This document shows, one piece after another, positions 47,901 to 58,683 of a stretch of DNA of 64,000 nt. The DNA comes from Coturnix japonica. Lineage: Eukaryota > Chordata > Aves > Galliformes > Phasianidae. The position numbers and the translations under genes were made by a program. The first letter of the stretch is position 1. The number at the start of each line of letters is the position of its first letter. The notes under the pieces are model-generated. The model was not told the DNA's origin. It worked only from the letters and a program-made list of their open reading frames with translations, and searched no databases. Location of the stretch: assembly GCF_001577835.2 (NCBI RefSeq), contig NC_029516.1, positions 70,997,221 through 71,061,220 on the forward strand, in the 5' to 3' direction.

Positions 47901-50900
47901 TGGTTGAGTCACCATCCCTGAATGTGCTTAGAAACCATTTGGATGAGATGCTCAGGGATGTGATTTAGTGGAAGGTTGTTAGAGTTAAGTTACTATGGTT
48001 AGATTGTGGTTGGACTCAATGATCTTTAAGGTCTTTTCCAACTTGAGCAATTCTGTGTTTCTATGAAAATGAATTCCTTGTGTTGGGTGACTTGGGAAGC
48101 TGCATCTCCATTGAACCCAAAGCTTTGATGCTTACAATGAATACAATTCTGCTACCTCCAAGGGGTGCTATTTGGAATGCCAGTAATAACTGTGTATCTT
48201 CTGAAGAAAGTGATTGGAATAATGGAATAAAATCTATTAAGGAATGATACCTGAGTGCTTCAGGTGTTCTTATGTGCTAATTTGAGTTTGTGATTTAATT
48301 TTTGTCTTTGCAGCACTGAAGATTAGGTATTTCTGTTACAGCATCTGCTGAGCTGGAATACACAGCTGATACAGTAAATTTATGTTATTGTTTTGGCTAA
48401 GAAGTAACTAGAAATTCTGTCAACTTGTAACTAGCTTTAAAATAAACAAAGCAATTGCCTTCACTCCAGGGGAAAGGAAGGGATGAGCATCTGGTGTACT
48501 TCCTTCTAGGCACTTTGTCTTGGATATTTTGTGGCTGGGGTGGTTTTAAGCCCTTATATTTGAAGTGCACGCTGTTCTATATGTGAGGTTGAGTGTGGAG
48601 TTCGCTGAACGGTCCCTGTGCTTCTCTTGTCTGCTTCTTCCAGTAGCAATTTAATGTGGACTAAGCTGGCTCTTCTGCTCAAGAAGCAGTTCTGCCTCTG
48701 GCAGCTTTTTTTTCCCCCCCTCTTTGTTGACAGAATTTATGTGGTAAACCCAATCAAGGGACCAATGTGAGTTAAAACTAAACTTTAGTTTGGTGCTCTA
48801 GTGGCACTTTTTGCTGTGCTGTCTTCAGGCAAACTGAACTCCTATGGTGTATGTCTCCCTTTCTGTGGGCTCATTTATTTTGCCTCAAATGCTTGAGTGC
48901 GATAGATGTGGTGCTGATTTAATCAACTAGTGCTGCATATTAAAGTAATTTATGGTTTGAATATGTGGTATTCAAACAAACTTAAGGAACATAAAATCAG
49001 TTTGCTGTAGTGGTTCTTCAATTTCTTTCACACTGTCTTCCAGGATGTCTCACTGGCCCTGCTGTAATTCTCACCCTAAGAAGAAACAGCTAGTGGCAGA
49101 GCACAGGAGATGGACAGAAGGAGATGTAGGAGACAGCAATTAATGTAGCAAGTGGTGGTGAGAGCTGGGGAGCCCAGGGGCTCAGGCAAATTAGTCAGCA
49201 GTACCTTTCAGCTGTGCACTACTTGGAACAGTTTCTCTCAGCAGGTCCTGTAGCCTGAGAGGTGGTGTGTTGGTTCAGTAGTTATATATAGCTTTATATG
49301 CTCTGCTTCTCTGATTTTCCTGTCTGGAACCTGCCTGATGAAGGCCAGTCTTCTGGCCATGTCTCCTCAACCACGCCTTCTGTATTTATTGGAAGTGTGC
49401 AGTCCACTGTCTTCTAATGCCTTACTTCTCACTTCATCAAAGTCTAAAATATTAGAAAGCATGCAATACCTGGTAATAGTCTGGGGATTTTTGTTAGAGC
49501 AGCTTCTCCTTTACACTTTAACAAGTCGACCATAAGCTCATCATAAAGGTTCAGGCTAGTGTTACTGATCTGCTGAGGCTGAAACCTTCTGATTAAAAAT
49601 AAAAAGGTATCACCAAGGTTAGTATACTGTTAAATAATTTTGGACAAGAGGTCTGTGCTGTCGGGGGAGAAAGTGAGAGGTTTTTCTCTTTCCTTATCGA
49701 CCTTCTGGTTTGCAGCTAATCTGATTTAACTGGGCAGATGAGACCTGCTCCCTTTGGCTTCAACTTGATGCAGAAAAATAACTCTTCTAGTGCTACTGAG
49801 GTGCTTTACTCGAATACAACACTCAGACACAAATTTGGCTGGGAACCCAATGCACTGTGTACTTGTGTTTCAAACTAGTGTTTCTGCTCTCAATCAACAG
49901 GAAGAATGACTTCAGTGAGGATCATAATTGATGCACTTATCACCTTGGCAGTGGCACACTTACATATTAATAGGCTTAACATGAGTTTTCTGCTGCACAC
50001 GTTATTAAATGTATGGTGGCATGGCACTCGTGTCTAAGTCTAAACTTTATTAATTCCTGCCACCTGTCAGTACAAAGTCTGCATTTTCTTGGTCTCTCCT
50101 AGCCTTGTCCTTCACATTTAAGTTTCTACAGAGGTTAGTATTCTCCTGGATGTTCTTCAATCACTCCATAAAGCAGCACATCTAATAAGTATATCAGTGT
50201 AAAGTGTGGCCTCAAACTCCTGTTTATACAGCACTGATTTATATTGTATTTTTGCAGTTAAAGCAGCCACTGATGAAAGTGAATTTTGTGGGTTGAACGC
50301 TGCAGTTCATCTATGTATTGAACTGATCATTGTGTGGAGCAGTTCTCTAAATATAAAGTAACTAATTTTTGGTGTCCGTAGAAATTTTTGGATTGTGTCA
50401 ATGTTAAGCATGTTTTGATTTGTTCCAGTAGCCGGATCGAGCTGGGAGATGTGACACCCCACAACATTAAACAGCTGAAGAGGCTAAACCAAGTCATCTT
50501 TCCTGTCAGCTACAACGACAAGTTCTACAAGGACGTACTGGAGGTTGGCGAACTAGCCAAATTAGGTATCTATGTTCTTGCCAGCAATCATGGGCTGTGA
50601 TGTGCCGTCCTTAATGCTTTTGAGTAGCAGATTCTTCTATTTTGTTGCTTAATGTAACAAAAAATAACAGCTGGAATCTTAAAAAGCTGCTGTCTTAACC
50701 TCAAAGGGTTTATGTTATAAATAGCTTCTATTTTACTATAGAGTGGTACGTTTTCTGTTACAGCAGAAAACTTCATAGATGTGTGCTACCAACTTACCTC
50801 CTGAAGTCATTTGCTTATTGCAGTTAAGAATAAGTAACACTGTTAGAGTACCCCTGGTAATTTGCCTTGGTGTTAGTCATAGTGTATGACTTTATCTGGG

Positions 50901-53900
50901 TCAGGGAATTAACAGCTGGGAAGGGATTTACAGCATTTAAACAAAGGAGTTGCATGTGTAGTTTGAGATGTATAACTGATAACGCTTTGCTTCACTCCCT
51001 GACAGCCTACTTCAATGATATCGCAGTGGGAGCAGTGTGCTGTAGGGTGGATCACTCCCAGAACCAAAAGAGGCTGTATATCATGACACTTGGATGCCTG
51101 GCACCCTACCGACGGCTAGGAATAGGTGAGGAGGTGGTTCTTTTGTGTCTTGAGTCATCAAACAAACAAGAATGTCTGGCCAGCCTTTTAAATTGCCTTG
51201 TAGAGTTTTTCTGCTACTTTAACCAAGATAGCTCAAGGTGTACTTTCAGAGCAGTAATTGCTTTGGGGAAAGAGTGACTTATAAAATGCTCCTGCTGTCC
51301 CGTCTTTCAGAATTTATTTATTTATTTTTAGGACTTTATTGTTCAGGATTTCAAATTCTTTTAGTCACATTGTTTTATTTCTGTGATGTAAACACTCACC
51401 TTCTGTAGATAGAAAATTGAAGCAGAAAGATATTCTAAAATAGTTAGTCTGAAGTATGGAACCTGCATGCAGTTCACGTGGGATAGTTCACTTGGATGAG
51501 AGCACCTGTGTGCTCTCTTCAAGGCTAACAAGCAGTTAAAGCATGTCGATGAGGGCATTGTCCAAATGTCTCTTAATGCTGACAGGCATGGCTGCCTCTC
51601 TAGGAAACCTGTTCCAATGTTTTAACACCCTCAAGGTAAAGAAATGTTTCCTAATATCCAGCCTGAACGCACCACCCCTACTACCCTGTGCAGTCTTGTG
51701 CCTATCTTGTCCTGCCATCAGTTCTCAGGAGCATAGATGGGCATCTTATTCTGTTTCACTACTTCAGGGAGCTGCAGAGAGGAGCGAGGTTGCCTCTCAG
51801 CCTCTTCTTTCTTCCAAGGTTTTACTTTCAAGGACTTAAATATCCTTTTTATATTGTGGAGCCCAGAAATGCATCTGTTCTTCATTGTGTTACTTCTTCA
51901 TTCTTCTAAATTATATCTGTCTTTAATTTCTAATTATTGCTGCTCAGGGGTAGTAGTCCTTTACTATCCATACGACAATGAGTTATTCTCTCTGCTGCAG
52001 ATCTGTGGGCCAAGTCAATGTCCTCAGCACATGGTCTGTCATTTTATCCTACTTTGGTTAACTGCTCAAGAAAGTGGTTGGCGAACTAAGTACAGAATTG
52101 ATTGTGCGCTTCTGATTTTAAGTATTTCTTTAACTTTTGGCAGGAACTAAAATGCTGAATCATGTCTTAAACATCTGTGAGAAAGATGGCACTTTTGACA
52201 ACATCTATCTGTAAGTAAGAGTTACACCCATACTATTATGGAGAATGAGAGATGTACATGGGATCAAACAGAGGGAAATCCAGAAGTGTTTTATAGTCTC
52301 TAAGTTGGATTATGAGACAACTTTCCTCATAAATATTTAGCAAAAAAGCATCAGAAGGAAGGTTGTGTTGTATTCTGGGTTTGTTGTGTGATACAGAGAA
52401 AACCAAAAGCTTGCTTGCTTAATCTTAAAATTGTTTTAAAGCTGTGATCTATAGCAGAATTGCATTGCATTCTTTGAAGAAAAAGGTGGAATTTATTTCT
52501 TTTTTTATACTCTCCAGCATTGTCCCATAATAGAAAACACTGCAAGCCCTGCATACAGTTTTAAGTTATTTGCTGTCTGTTGTCACTTACGACACTAATA
52601 TGTATATTAGAACATCACTCCAGAGGTGCTTAACAGACTATCTGTATTTGCATTCAGTGGCAAGGCCTGGCTGCTTACTCCAGTTCTTGCAGTGTGCCAG
52701 GTCACCTGTTTGTGCAGCAGCACAGTAAACTAGGTCAGTTATCTGACACAGCTGGAGAAATCTTCTCTTAGTGTTTTGTTTCTGGGGTTGGTTGGTTTTA
52801 TGTCTGTTTCCAAAATATCAGCTACATCTATGTAAGCATTTGGCATGATACTGACATGTGAACAAGCAGTGGGGTAGAGGACAGGGGTATTTGAAAGGGT
52901 TGTTTTAGTAGTTCCCTATAGAGCAGTTTTGGCCAAAATCACTTCAGAGCCAGCTCCCTCCTTGGCCACAACTTCCTGGTTATACTGGCACAATCACAGG
53001 GTGCTGTGAGGATAGTCCTGCAGCATCTGTGGGTTGGTTTCACTTAGGATGTGTTTCCACAGCAGCCTGAACTCTTGCCAGGACTTTTGGAGATGTGCAG
53101 TGAAGAGTGTTTTGGACACTGGTATTACTGACAAATGAATAACTCTCTGCTCAAGTTGAGACCTGCTCTGCCAAGGAAGTGTAAATTCCTCCAAATCCAA
53201 TACTGTTGTATCTTTGTGCCTGCTCTGTAAGAGCAGCAGGTATTTTAAAGAGGAGTTGTAAGTCCGCAGGGCTGCTTTACGCTGCCTTAGCTTTCTGTGA
53301 GGAGAGGAGGATGGTAAGCAAGGAGTAAAGAGTTAAAATCCTATTCAGTGTCACATCAATGTCATCATCAGTTTTGTATTAGAGCTGTCTGAGTGATGAA
53401 CCCTGCACATTGCTTTGGGTCATCTAAGAAGTGTTTCTGAAGGAAGTTTAAAAATAGTGAAAGTCTCACTTTAGAGCCTTTAATCATATATAACTTTGTT
53501 ATATATTTCCCAAAAGATATCCATCACTTCCAAGTGAAGAAAAATTGAAATTACTGAGCTATCAATATTTAAGTCTTGGCTATTTGTATTCCTTAGAATA
53601 GTTTTCCTGAAGGGAAGTATTTGCCATTTCTCATATTTGTCACGGATTATTCAGGAGCTGTGTTATCTCAGGATAACCTGTGGGAAGGCCAGAACTGCAA
53701 GTCTTGGGACAACAGTCATTCCTCTCTGGATAGATAGTTCCTTTCCTTATCTTGCTTATGTTCTTTATCCTTTGTTCACAGCACAAATGCATAACTTCAT
53801 ACTGTGGAATGTTCTGAAACCCGTCTCTCTATCCTCGTTTCTGTCCTAGGCATGTCCAGATCAGCAATGAGTCAGCAATTGACTTCTACAGGAAGTTTGG

Positions 53901-54030
53901 CTTTGAGATCATTGAGACGAAGAAGAACTACTACAAGAGGATAGAGCCCGCAGATGCTCACGTGCTGCAGAAAAACCTCAAAGCCCCTTGTCTTGGCCAG
54001 AACGCAGATGTGCAAAAGACCGACAACTGA
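29934..54030 (+). CDS. NAA50: NAA50, N-alpha-acetyltransferase 50 (NatE catalytic subunit)
   Basis: Five exons: 29934-29941, 50429-50565, 51006-51125, 52144-52210 and 53850-54030. All introns are GT-AG and phases join cleanly, giving 513 nt and 170 aa. Exon 1 encodes only Met-Lys-Gly. The protein begins [20 protein letters not shown], carries the acetyl-CoA-binding R84-x-x-G87-x-G89 of the GNAT fold (YRRLGIG), and ends [10 protein letters not shown]. It is almost identical to human NAA50 (169 aa); the tail reads KAPCLGQ where human has KVPSGQ. NAA50 acetylates nascent protein N termini beginning with Met, associates with the NatA complex, and is needed for sister-chromatid cohesion (family knowledge). 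Intron 1 holds a duplicated 10-kb segment and an extra damaged copy of exon 2, both probably assembly artefacts. The exon 2 used here is the intact second copy. Confidence 0.97.
30545..30557 (+). repeat. 13-base G homopolymer
   Basis: A run of 13 G flanked by T-rich sequence in NAA50 intron 1. Homopolymer length is unreliable in long-read assemblies. Confidence 0.8.
30744..31210 (+). repeat. CR1 LINE 3' fragment
   Basis: It runs from 'gctggagcacctcccctatg' through 'ggttgcggggagacctatgg' to the tail 'gggtcattctgtagtgtgat'. It belongs to the same young subfamily as the copy beside DUSP12. Its last part (from 31038) is where the 10-kb duplication begins. Confidence 0.93.
32427..32462. repeat. 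AT microsatellite, copy A
   Basis: Interrupted (TA)n between 'gttcttt' and 'tcagaaggctgcctcc'. The matching site in copy B is a purer (TA)n at 42481-42503. Confidence 0.8.
33918..34265 (-). repeat. CR1 LINE 3' fragment, copy A
   Basis: On the plus strand it starts 'cagaatgacccgggttggaa' and runs to 'cttcaggtattgaaagg'. It is the same insertion as 43905-44255 in copy B. Confidence 0.92.
34908..35390 (+). repeat. CR1 LINE 3' fragment, copy A
   Basis: It runs from 'gggaaaggtccagagggagg' to 'gaggtcccttccactggttt'. It carries several small indels that are absent from its counterpart at 44835-45320, which reads cleanly. This supports base-level error in copy A. Confidence 0.92.
37420..38240 (+). 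repeat. Older CR1 LINE 3' fragment, copy A
   Basis: It holds CR1 3' coding-derived blocks ('ccagcagtgtgcccaggtgg', 'aatggcatccaggcttgtat') and a 3' end of a different subfamily ('tttggactcaatgatctttt' then 'ccaacttgagcaattctgtg'). It is the same insertion as 47280-48065. Confidence 0.88.
40898..41035 (+). pseudogene. NAA50: Damaged duplicate of NAA50 exon 2
   Basis: It matches the real exon 2 (50429-50565) from acceptor to donor, including the flanking intron. It is interrupted by an extra base after 'gccgcgatcg', a missing stretch in the LKRLNQ region and other single-base gains and losses, so it cannot be read in frame. Its position at the very end of the noisy contig makes sequencing or assembly error far more likely than a true decayed exon. 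Confidence 0.88.
41156..41180. other. Assembly gap (25 N)
   Basis: A run of 25 N separates the two copies of the 10-kb segment. The bases before it match copy B near 50.66 kb. The bases after it match copy A at 31038. This is the signature of two overlapping contig ends joined by a gap. Confidence 0.99.
41181..41335 (+). repeat. CR1 LINE 3' end, copy B
   Basis: It starts immediately after the gap at 'cccgtccttggaggtgttca' and ends in the 'attctgtg' tail. It corresponds to the last part of the CR1 at 30744-31210. Confidence 0.93.
42481..42503. repeat. (TA)n microsatellite, copy B
   Basis: About 11 uninterrupted TA units at the site matching 32427-32462. Confidence 0.85.
43905..44255 (-). repeat. 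CR1 LINE 3' fragment, copy B
   Basis: On the plus strand it starts 'gaatcacagaatcacagaat' and runs through 'cctccctgggcagcctgttc' to 'cttcaggtattgaaaggctg'. It is a cleaner version of 33918-34265. Confidence 0.93.
44835..45320 (+). repeat. CR1 LINE 3' fragment, copy B (with 15-N gap)
   Basis: A clean young CR1 3' region from 'ttggaaagggtccagaggag' to 'gaggtcccttccaacctggt', interrupted by 15 N at 45092-45106. With the minus-strand copy about 600 bp upstream it forms an inverted CR1 pair. Confidence 0.93.
45092..45106. other. Assembly gap (15 N)
   Basis: It lies inside a CR1 copy. Copy A has sequence at the matching place (about 35170), and the missing part should be ordinary CR1. Confidence 0.99.
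47280..48065 (+). repeat. Older CR1 LINE 3' fragment, copy B
   Basis: The 168-codon reading frame here (47415-47921) is the remnant of CR1 ORF2 3' coding sequence. The 3' end reads 'ggactcaatgatctttaagg' and 'ccaacttgagcaattctgtg'. It is the same insertion as 37420-38240. Confidence 0.9.
51530..51850 (-). repeat. Old CR1-like fragment in NAA50 intron 3
   Basis: Plus-strand blocks 'aaacctgttccaatgtttta', 'aagaaatgtttcctaatatc' and 'ggagcgaggttgcctctcag' are the complement of internal CR1 sequence. No 3' tail is seen, so the piece is truncated and well diverged. Confidence 0.7.
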
Positions 54031-57000
54031 ACAAAACCCCAATGAACATTTTCTTGCACTTGCTTGTCGCCAAATAAGGAAAGAGAGGCCTATTGATATA
54101 TATTTTTTTGAAATTACACACCTTCATTGTCATCCTCTTTTTTTTTTTATTTTTTATTTTTATCTTGACCTCTCTCCAACAAAATGTAATGCTTCTTCCA
54201 AGGATTGTCAGATCATTTTTGGGGTTATTTTTTTTTTTAATGGTATTTTTCTTTTGTTCTGATTGAAGTGGGAAGAGGTGTGCAAATCTCTTTAGTTTGA
54301 GGTGTGGAGGGCTTGAGCAGGTTGTCCTGATGACAGGCTTCCTTCAGAGAATTCTCTTGGTAAGCAGAATGTAAATCTGAGGGGGAGGAAAGGAAAAGCA
54401 ATATCTTGTTCTTTGACTTCTGTATTATCTTATTTTTTTATAACCTACAGGGTACTTTTACTCCCCCAACCTTTGAATGTTATTTCAGTACTTCCCACTC
54501 TTCTTCCCAATTTCCCCCCCACCTTAAGAAAGTATGTAGTTCTTCCCAATATTTTTGAGTATGGCTTTTTCCTCCATCATTTGCTGAGAAGGGCAGGCTT
54601 CTTTACCATACCTTTTCACTCTGCCTGGGCTGATATTTTTGAATGTTGTTGTTTTTTTTCTAAAAAAAAAAAAATCTCACCCAAGCTGGTGCTACATTTC
54701 TTAACTGACTGAGAGGAGGGTTCAGAGTGGACTTTGGTTTTCCTTATCTCCATTTATCAAAATCTCAGCAGATGACTGACAGTGAGAGCTAGAGCTGATT
54801 TGGTATAAGTAAACCTATATTTAAAGCAAAAAAAAATCTTGAGGCAAAATCCTTGCTTTAAAAATGGGTGAGATGCTGTAGGACTTGCTGAGAGTTTTAT
54901 CTGTGCTGTTGGAATGGGAAAAGTGATTGTGACCACCTTACCCATGTTGATCATGTAAGGCAAACACCTGTCTCCAGATAAATTTGCTACAGGTGATAAA
55001 CCTGTGGTGATGAATCTGAGATGAGTCAAGGGTTGAAGAAACCAGGCAGCAAGGCTGAGATGGCAAACAAGAAACTGACCCCGGTCACATTGCTTTGTAG
55101 GAGTGTCCTGGATTTTCTTGGGATTGGCTTGGCTTGCTGTGTTCATGTGCTTCTTCAGAAGGAGGTGGTTAAAAAAACAGTATGTTTTGCTCTTTTGAAG
55201 ATTCTTTTCCCTTTTCCCTTCAGCCATAATAATGCAGTTCTCCTCTCTTGAGAGGGTATTTGTGGAGCATTGGAGAAAGCAATGTCTACTAGACCAGTTT
55301 ATGGATTTGGAAAATAGGCTGAGTGGCTTCTTCCCGGTACTCTAACCTCAGAAAAGCTACAGCAAACTGAGCTCTGCTTTGCATACTTTAGTGCTTTCTT
55401 TGCATGAATCAGTGCTCCTTTCTATGCATTGTTGCCAGCAATTCTGCGTATGCCAATACAGATACCAGCTTAAGCTTGGATTTTTTTCTCCAAGCATCTG
55501 GGAAAGTGCACTGAGTTGTGACAACACCACCCTGCCCCATCTCCCAAGTAGTTACTTAGCTACGTTCTTTTCCTGTTTGTTTTATTTTCAAGTTTGAACC
55601 TGCATCTTGAATTCATCTGCTTTGAAAGCCTCCCAACCTATAGTGCGCATTGCAGCGTGCATCTTGTTAGCAGGTGCTGTCCAGTTGTTTGAAGGTGAGT
55701 TGGGAACCAAGGATTTCAAGATGAGAGTTGTGAAGAGGCAAGGGATGGTACCCCTCATTGCACACTATGTGGTCCTTTATTACCTGGAGGGGTGACTATA
55801 CAAGCTGCTCCAGAATTACTACTACTTTCCTGGAGGTGTGTAGTGTTATTGGAATGCATCTTGACAAGACCTATGCTGGAAAATAGCTACTCTGTTTGCT
55901 AGGTTTGCACTAATTGAGTCTTGGTGGTGGGCAGGTCTTTAACAACAAAAGCCCCTCTGCATGGCCTGAGCACCTGTGTTTGCAACACTTGGTAGCAGAC
56001 TCTGGCTGGGAAGCAAAGTTTCTTTGTCCAGAAGCAACCTAGTTTTGACAAAAGCTTATTTTTAGTACTGCCAGGACCTGCTCGCACTGGTTATGTTGGC
56101 AGTTCTAGTATCTGTCTCGAGGGGGGAATGTATAGAAGCACAATTAGCTTGTCGTATGCCAACATAGTTTCCCTGGCCATTTGTAGACCAAACCAAGAGA
56201 AGTATGTGGTGGGAGAGAGATAGTATTGTACTTGAGGATGTTCATGCAGCACAGCTGTAACTTAGACCATAGCTGCCTCTGGTGCCAAGCAAAGTGCTCT
56301 TCATTCTTCTAGAACTAAGTGGTAAGTGTTTGGGTTGGGTAGATGGGTGTGGGGATATGAATTCTTAGGATTTGCTGTTGTCGTAGGCTTCCACAAATCA
56401 GTGTGTTTTGCAGACAGTTTTCCTTCAGGTTTAAAAGTACAAGTCTGATGTCTGAACTTACTTGGAGTAACCTTTGTTTCTGTCTCTCTTTGCTTTGGGC
56501 TGCCATCATTCTATGAATGTATCCCTGAAAACAATTCTTAAAGCTCCTATTCCACAGCGAACCTGCCTCATTGTAACTTCTGATTAAATGTGTTGTAAGA
56601 GGTGGAAGTGAAAGTGACCACGCATGTAAGACTCCTTTTCCCAGGCTATTAATCCTGGAAAACGGTTGTTGGATACGAAGTTTAATCTCAGTCTCTTAGA
56701 AAGCTGTGTTCCCTGTACATGGATGAGGGAGGGTCAGTAGTTCTGAACAACAAACAGTTGTGTTTAGTATATTGGCCAAGTTGGCCGTAGTAAGAGAATG
56801 CTGCATCTTAGTACTGTTATCCAGAGTCACTGAAACTCTGAAGCGTGAGCTTAATGCAGAGAACTTCAGTTACTTCCTATTGTGCTGCAGCAGGACCTCA
56901 TTTTAACTTGAAAATAACTGCTTATGAACAAGTAAACTTTCTTCTGAAGTCGGGTGAGAGTTTCAATGGAGAAAAAATAATATGCCAGCACTTCTGGATG

Positions 57001-57850
57001 AGGATGTAGCAAGAAAAAGGTATATGCAACTAGCAGCTTTAGAGAGTTCATTGTGTGTTATGCATATTATTCTTGAATCTCTGCAGCTGGTTTTGTTGTA
57101 CATGGATTAAAGTGTGATATCCACAGAGAGACTTCTACTAGAGGATGCCATAGTACAGGGGAAAAGATTCATCCAGGAGAGATATCCCTCTTTTTTGGGA
57201 GGGGGAGGAAGGGAGAGGATTTATTTTGTGTATACAGAAACTGGCCGAGTTTACACGATGCAGCTAATGGTTCAACTTGCCAACTCAATACGACAAACTG
57301 TTACAACTGAAACAAACTTCTGTGATATTTTGTTAATTCTTGATGGTGCCCTGTGATGTCTAGTAAAAACAAATCGATCTCCTACACATCCGTTGTTCCA
57401 TTCTCCCCCTATGTTGTAATCCAGGGTCAGCTGCTATGCATAAAGTCTGTGTTTCTGTCGAGTGTTTGCTGACTTGGATGTTTCTTTGGAATCTGCGACT
57501 GCTTTCTGATTAATTTGGCTAAGACCGCCCCTGGTCTCTTGAGTTTCATTTAGAGTTATGCTGTTTGCGGTTTACAATTGCATTCTCAGCGTTACAAATT
57601 AAGTTGCAGGGGGAGCAAATTCTTTACCGTTGAGTCGGTCCGTTATTAATCTCTTATCATTGCCCTCGTTGTACATCAGAAGCATGTTTTTGTTTTTTTG
57701 TTGTTTTTTTTTTCTCAGACTCTTTAGAAATACTGTTCAGAATAAACGTGCACTATTTGAGTTATGTCACTTATGCCTTGTCATGTGCGTTTCTTGCAGT
57801 CCAGCTGTTTCCTTCTGAAATCATTAGGATGCTGTGATAAAGTGAAGCTC
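54031..57850 (+). other. NAA50: NAA50 3'UTR (probable)
   Basis: This is 3.8 kb without splice-bounded exons or repeats, T-rich with A and T homopolymers. Candidate polyadenylation signals are ATTAAA at 56583-56588 and 57104-57109 and canonical AATAAA at 57741-57746. The last would give a 3'UTR of about 3.7 kb. Alternative poly(A) use is likely but cannot be settled from sequence. Confidence 0.6.
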
Positions 57851-58047
57851 AGTGGGCTTGGCTGTGTTGGGCTGCTGCTTCCCTGACCTCTGCTGGAGAG
57901 CCTGGGAGGCACAGCTGGAGCTGCCCTCTGTCCTTAGCAGCCTAAGGGGGGGGAAGAAGCAGCATAGGTTGTATGTCAGCTTTGGGGCTGTTAGCTGTAT
58001 GGGGCTGTTGTCCCATTAACGTGGCAGGGGCTGGAGCCTGCTGCTGG

Positions 58048-58240
58048 GCTCATAGATCCATAGAATGGCCTGGGTTGAAAGAGACCATAATGACCATCTT
58101 GTTTCAACCCCCTGCTATGTGTAGGGTCACCAACCAGCAGCCCAGGCTGCCCAGAGCCGCATGCAGCCTGGCCTTGATGCCTGCAGATATGGGGCATCCA
58201 CAGCCTCCCTGTGCAACCTGTCCCACTGTGCCGGGCCTTC
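58048..58240 (-). repeat. CR1 LINE 3' fragment next to the CpG island
   Basis: On the plus strand: 'agatccatagaatggcctgg', 'cagcagcccaggctgcccag', and 'gggcatccacagcctccctg' then 'tgcaacctg'. Its subfamily differs from the 'attctgtg'-tailed copies. It lies between the NAA50 poly(A) region and the next promoter. Confidence 0.88.
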
Positions 58241-58289
58241 ATTCAGGCTCCTTTCCCTTTAAGACTTTTTGCCCGCCCCCAGCCTCTCT

Positions 58290-58560
58290 TCTCGCTCTCT
58301 CATTGGATGACCGAGATGCCGCTCTACGACAGTTCCTGTTTCGGCCACCTTAACTTGTTGACGGTGCTCACGCCACTCTCAATCTCCTTGGCCGCTGATT
58401 GGTCACTGCTCACGGTGTTTTGGGCGGCGATTGGCCTCACGTCTCCTCCTCCCCGCCCACTCGCGTCGAGTGCCGCCTTCCTGATTTCACGCTCGTCGAT
58501 TGGCCCGCGGGGCTGAACCCGCGCCGTCCCATTGGCTGCCGTGAGCCGCGCGTGTTAACA
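58290..58560. promoter_or_regulatory. CCAAT-box array in CpG-island promoter
   Basis: Five ATTGG (inverted CCAAT) motifs in one orientation start at 58302, 58398, 58430, 58499 and 58531. Two pairs are spaced exactly 32 bp, about three helical turns, the spacing typical of multi-CCAAT NF-Y promoters. The surrounding DNA is CpG-rich, with GC boxes (for example near 58423 and 58453) and no TATA box. It sits just upstream of a plausible plus-strand first exon. Confidence 0.75.
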
Positions 58561-58683
58561 GCAGGGTAGGCTGCGCGGGAGGGCAAGAGAGCGGAGGCAT
58601 TGGCGGCGCGCTGGCACTGGGCGCCCGCCCGGAGGATGGTCCCCGCCGTGGGGGCGCCGCCGCCCAGCCCGCCCAGCCCCAAC
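58545..58683 (+). other. Probable first exon of the next gene (USF3 by gene order)
   Basis: A GC-rich segment downstream of the CCAAT array ends in CCCCAAC|GTGAGTG, a strong donor at 58683/58684. An ATG at 58636 opens 16 codons (MVPAVGAPPPSPPSPN) that run exactly to the donor in phase 0, so the exon could be coding or a 5'UTR exon with an upstream ATG. In human the neighbour of NAA50 on this side, in this orientation, is USF3 (KIAA2018), whose bHLH coding sequence is not in this window. The short peptide is Pro/Ser-rich and not diagnostic. The symbol is left blank because identity is inferred from synteny alone. Confidence 0.5.

Larger units (their letters stand above)
41181..50670 (+). repeat. 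Direct repeat copy B (contains intact NAA50 exon 2)
   Basis: It is the partner of 31038-41155. Its quality improves away from the gap, and its CR1 portions are clean where those of copy A carry indels. Near 50.4 kb it holds a perfectly readable NAA50 exon 2 and then continues uniquely into exon 3. Some intron stretches in the first 3 kb look deletion-rich, so this end may also be under-polished. Confidence 0.9.

Noticed and set aside
47415-47921. A 168-codon plus-strand frame that could be taken for a host gene
   Set aside because: It is the 3' part of CR1 LINE ORF2, and the same insertion is present at 37420-38240.
31038-50670. A genuine recent tandem duplication of NAA50 intron 1 and exon 2
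   Set aside because: The differences are mostly small indels with a quality gradient towards an N gap, and the CR1 parts are clean in only one copy. Evolved duplications show mainly substitutions.
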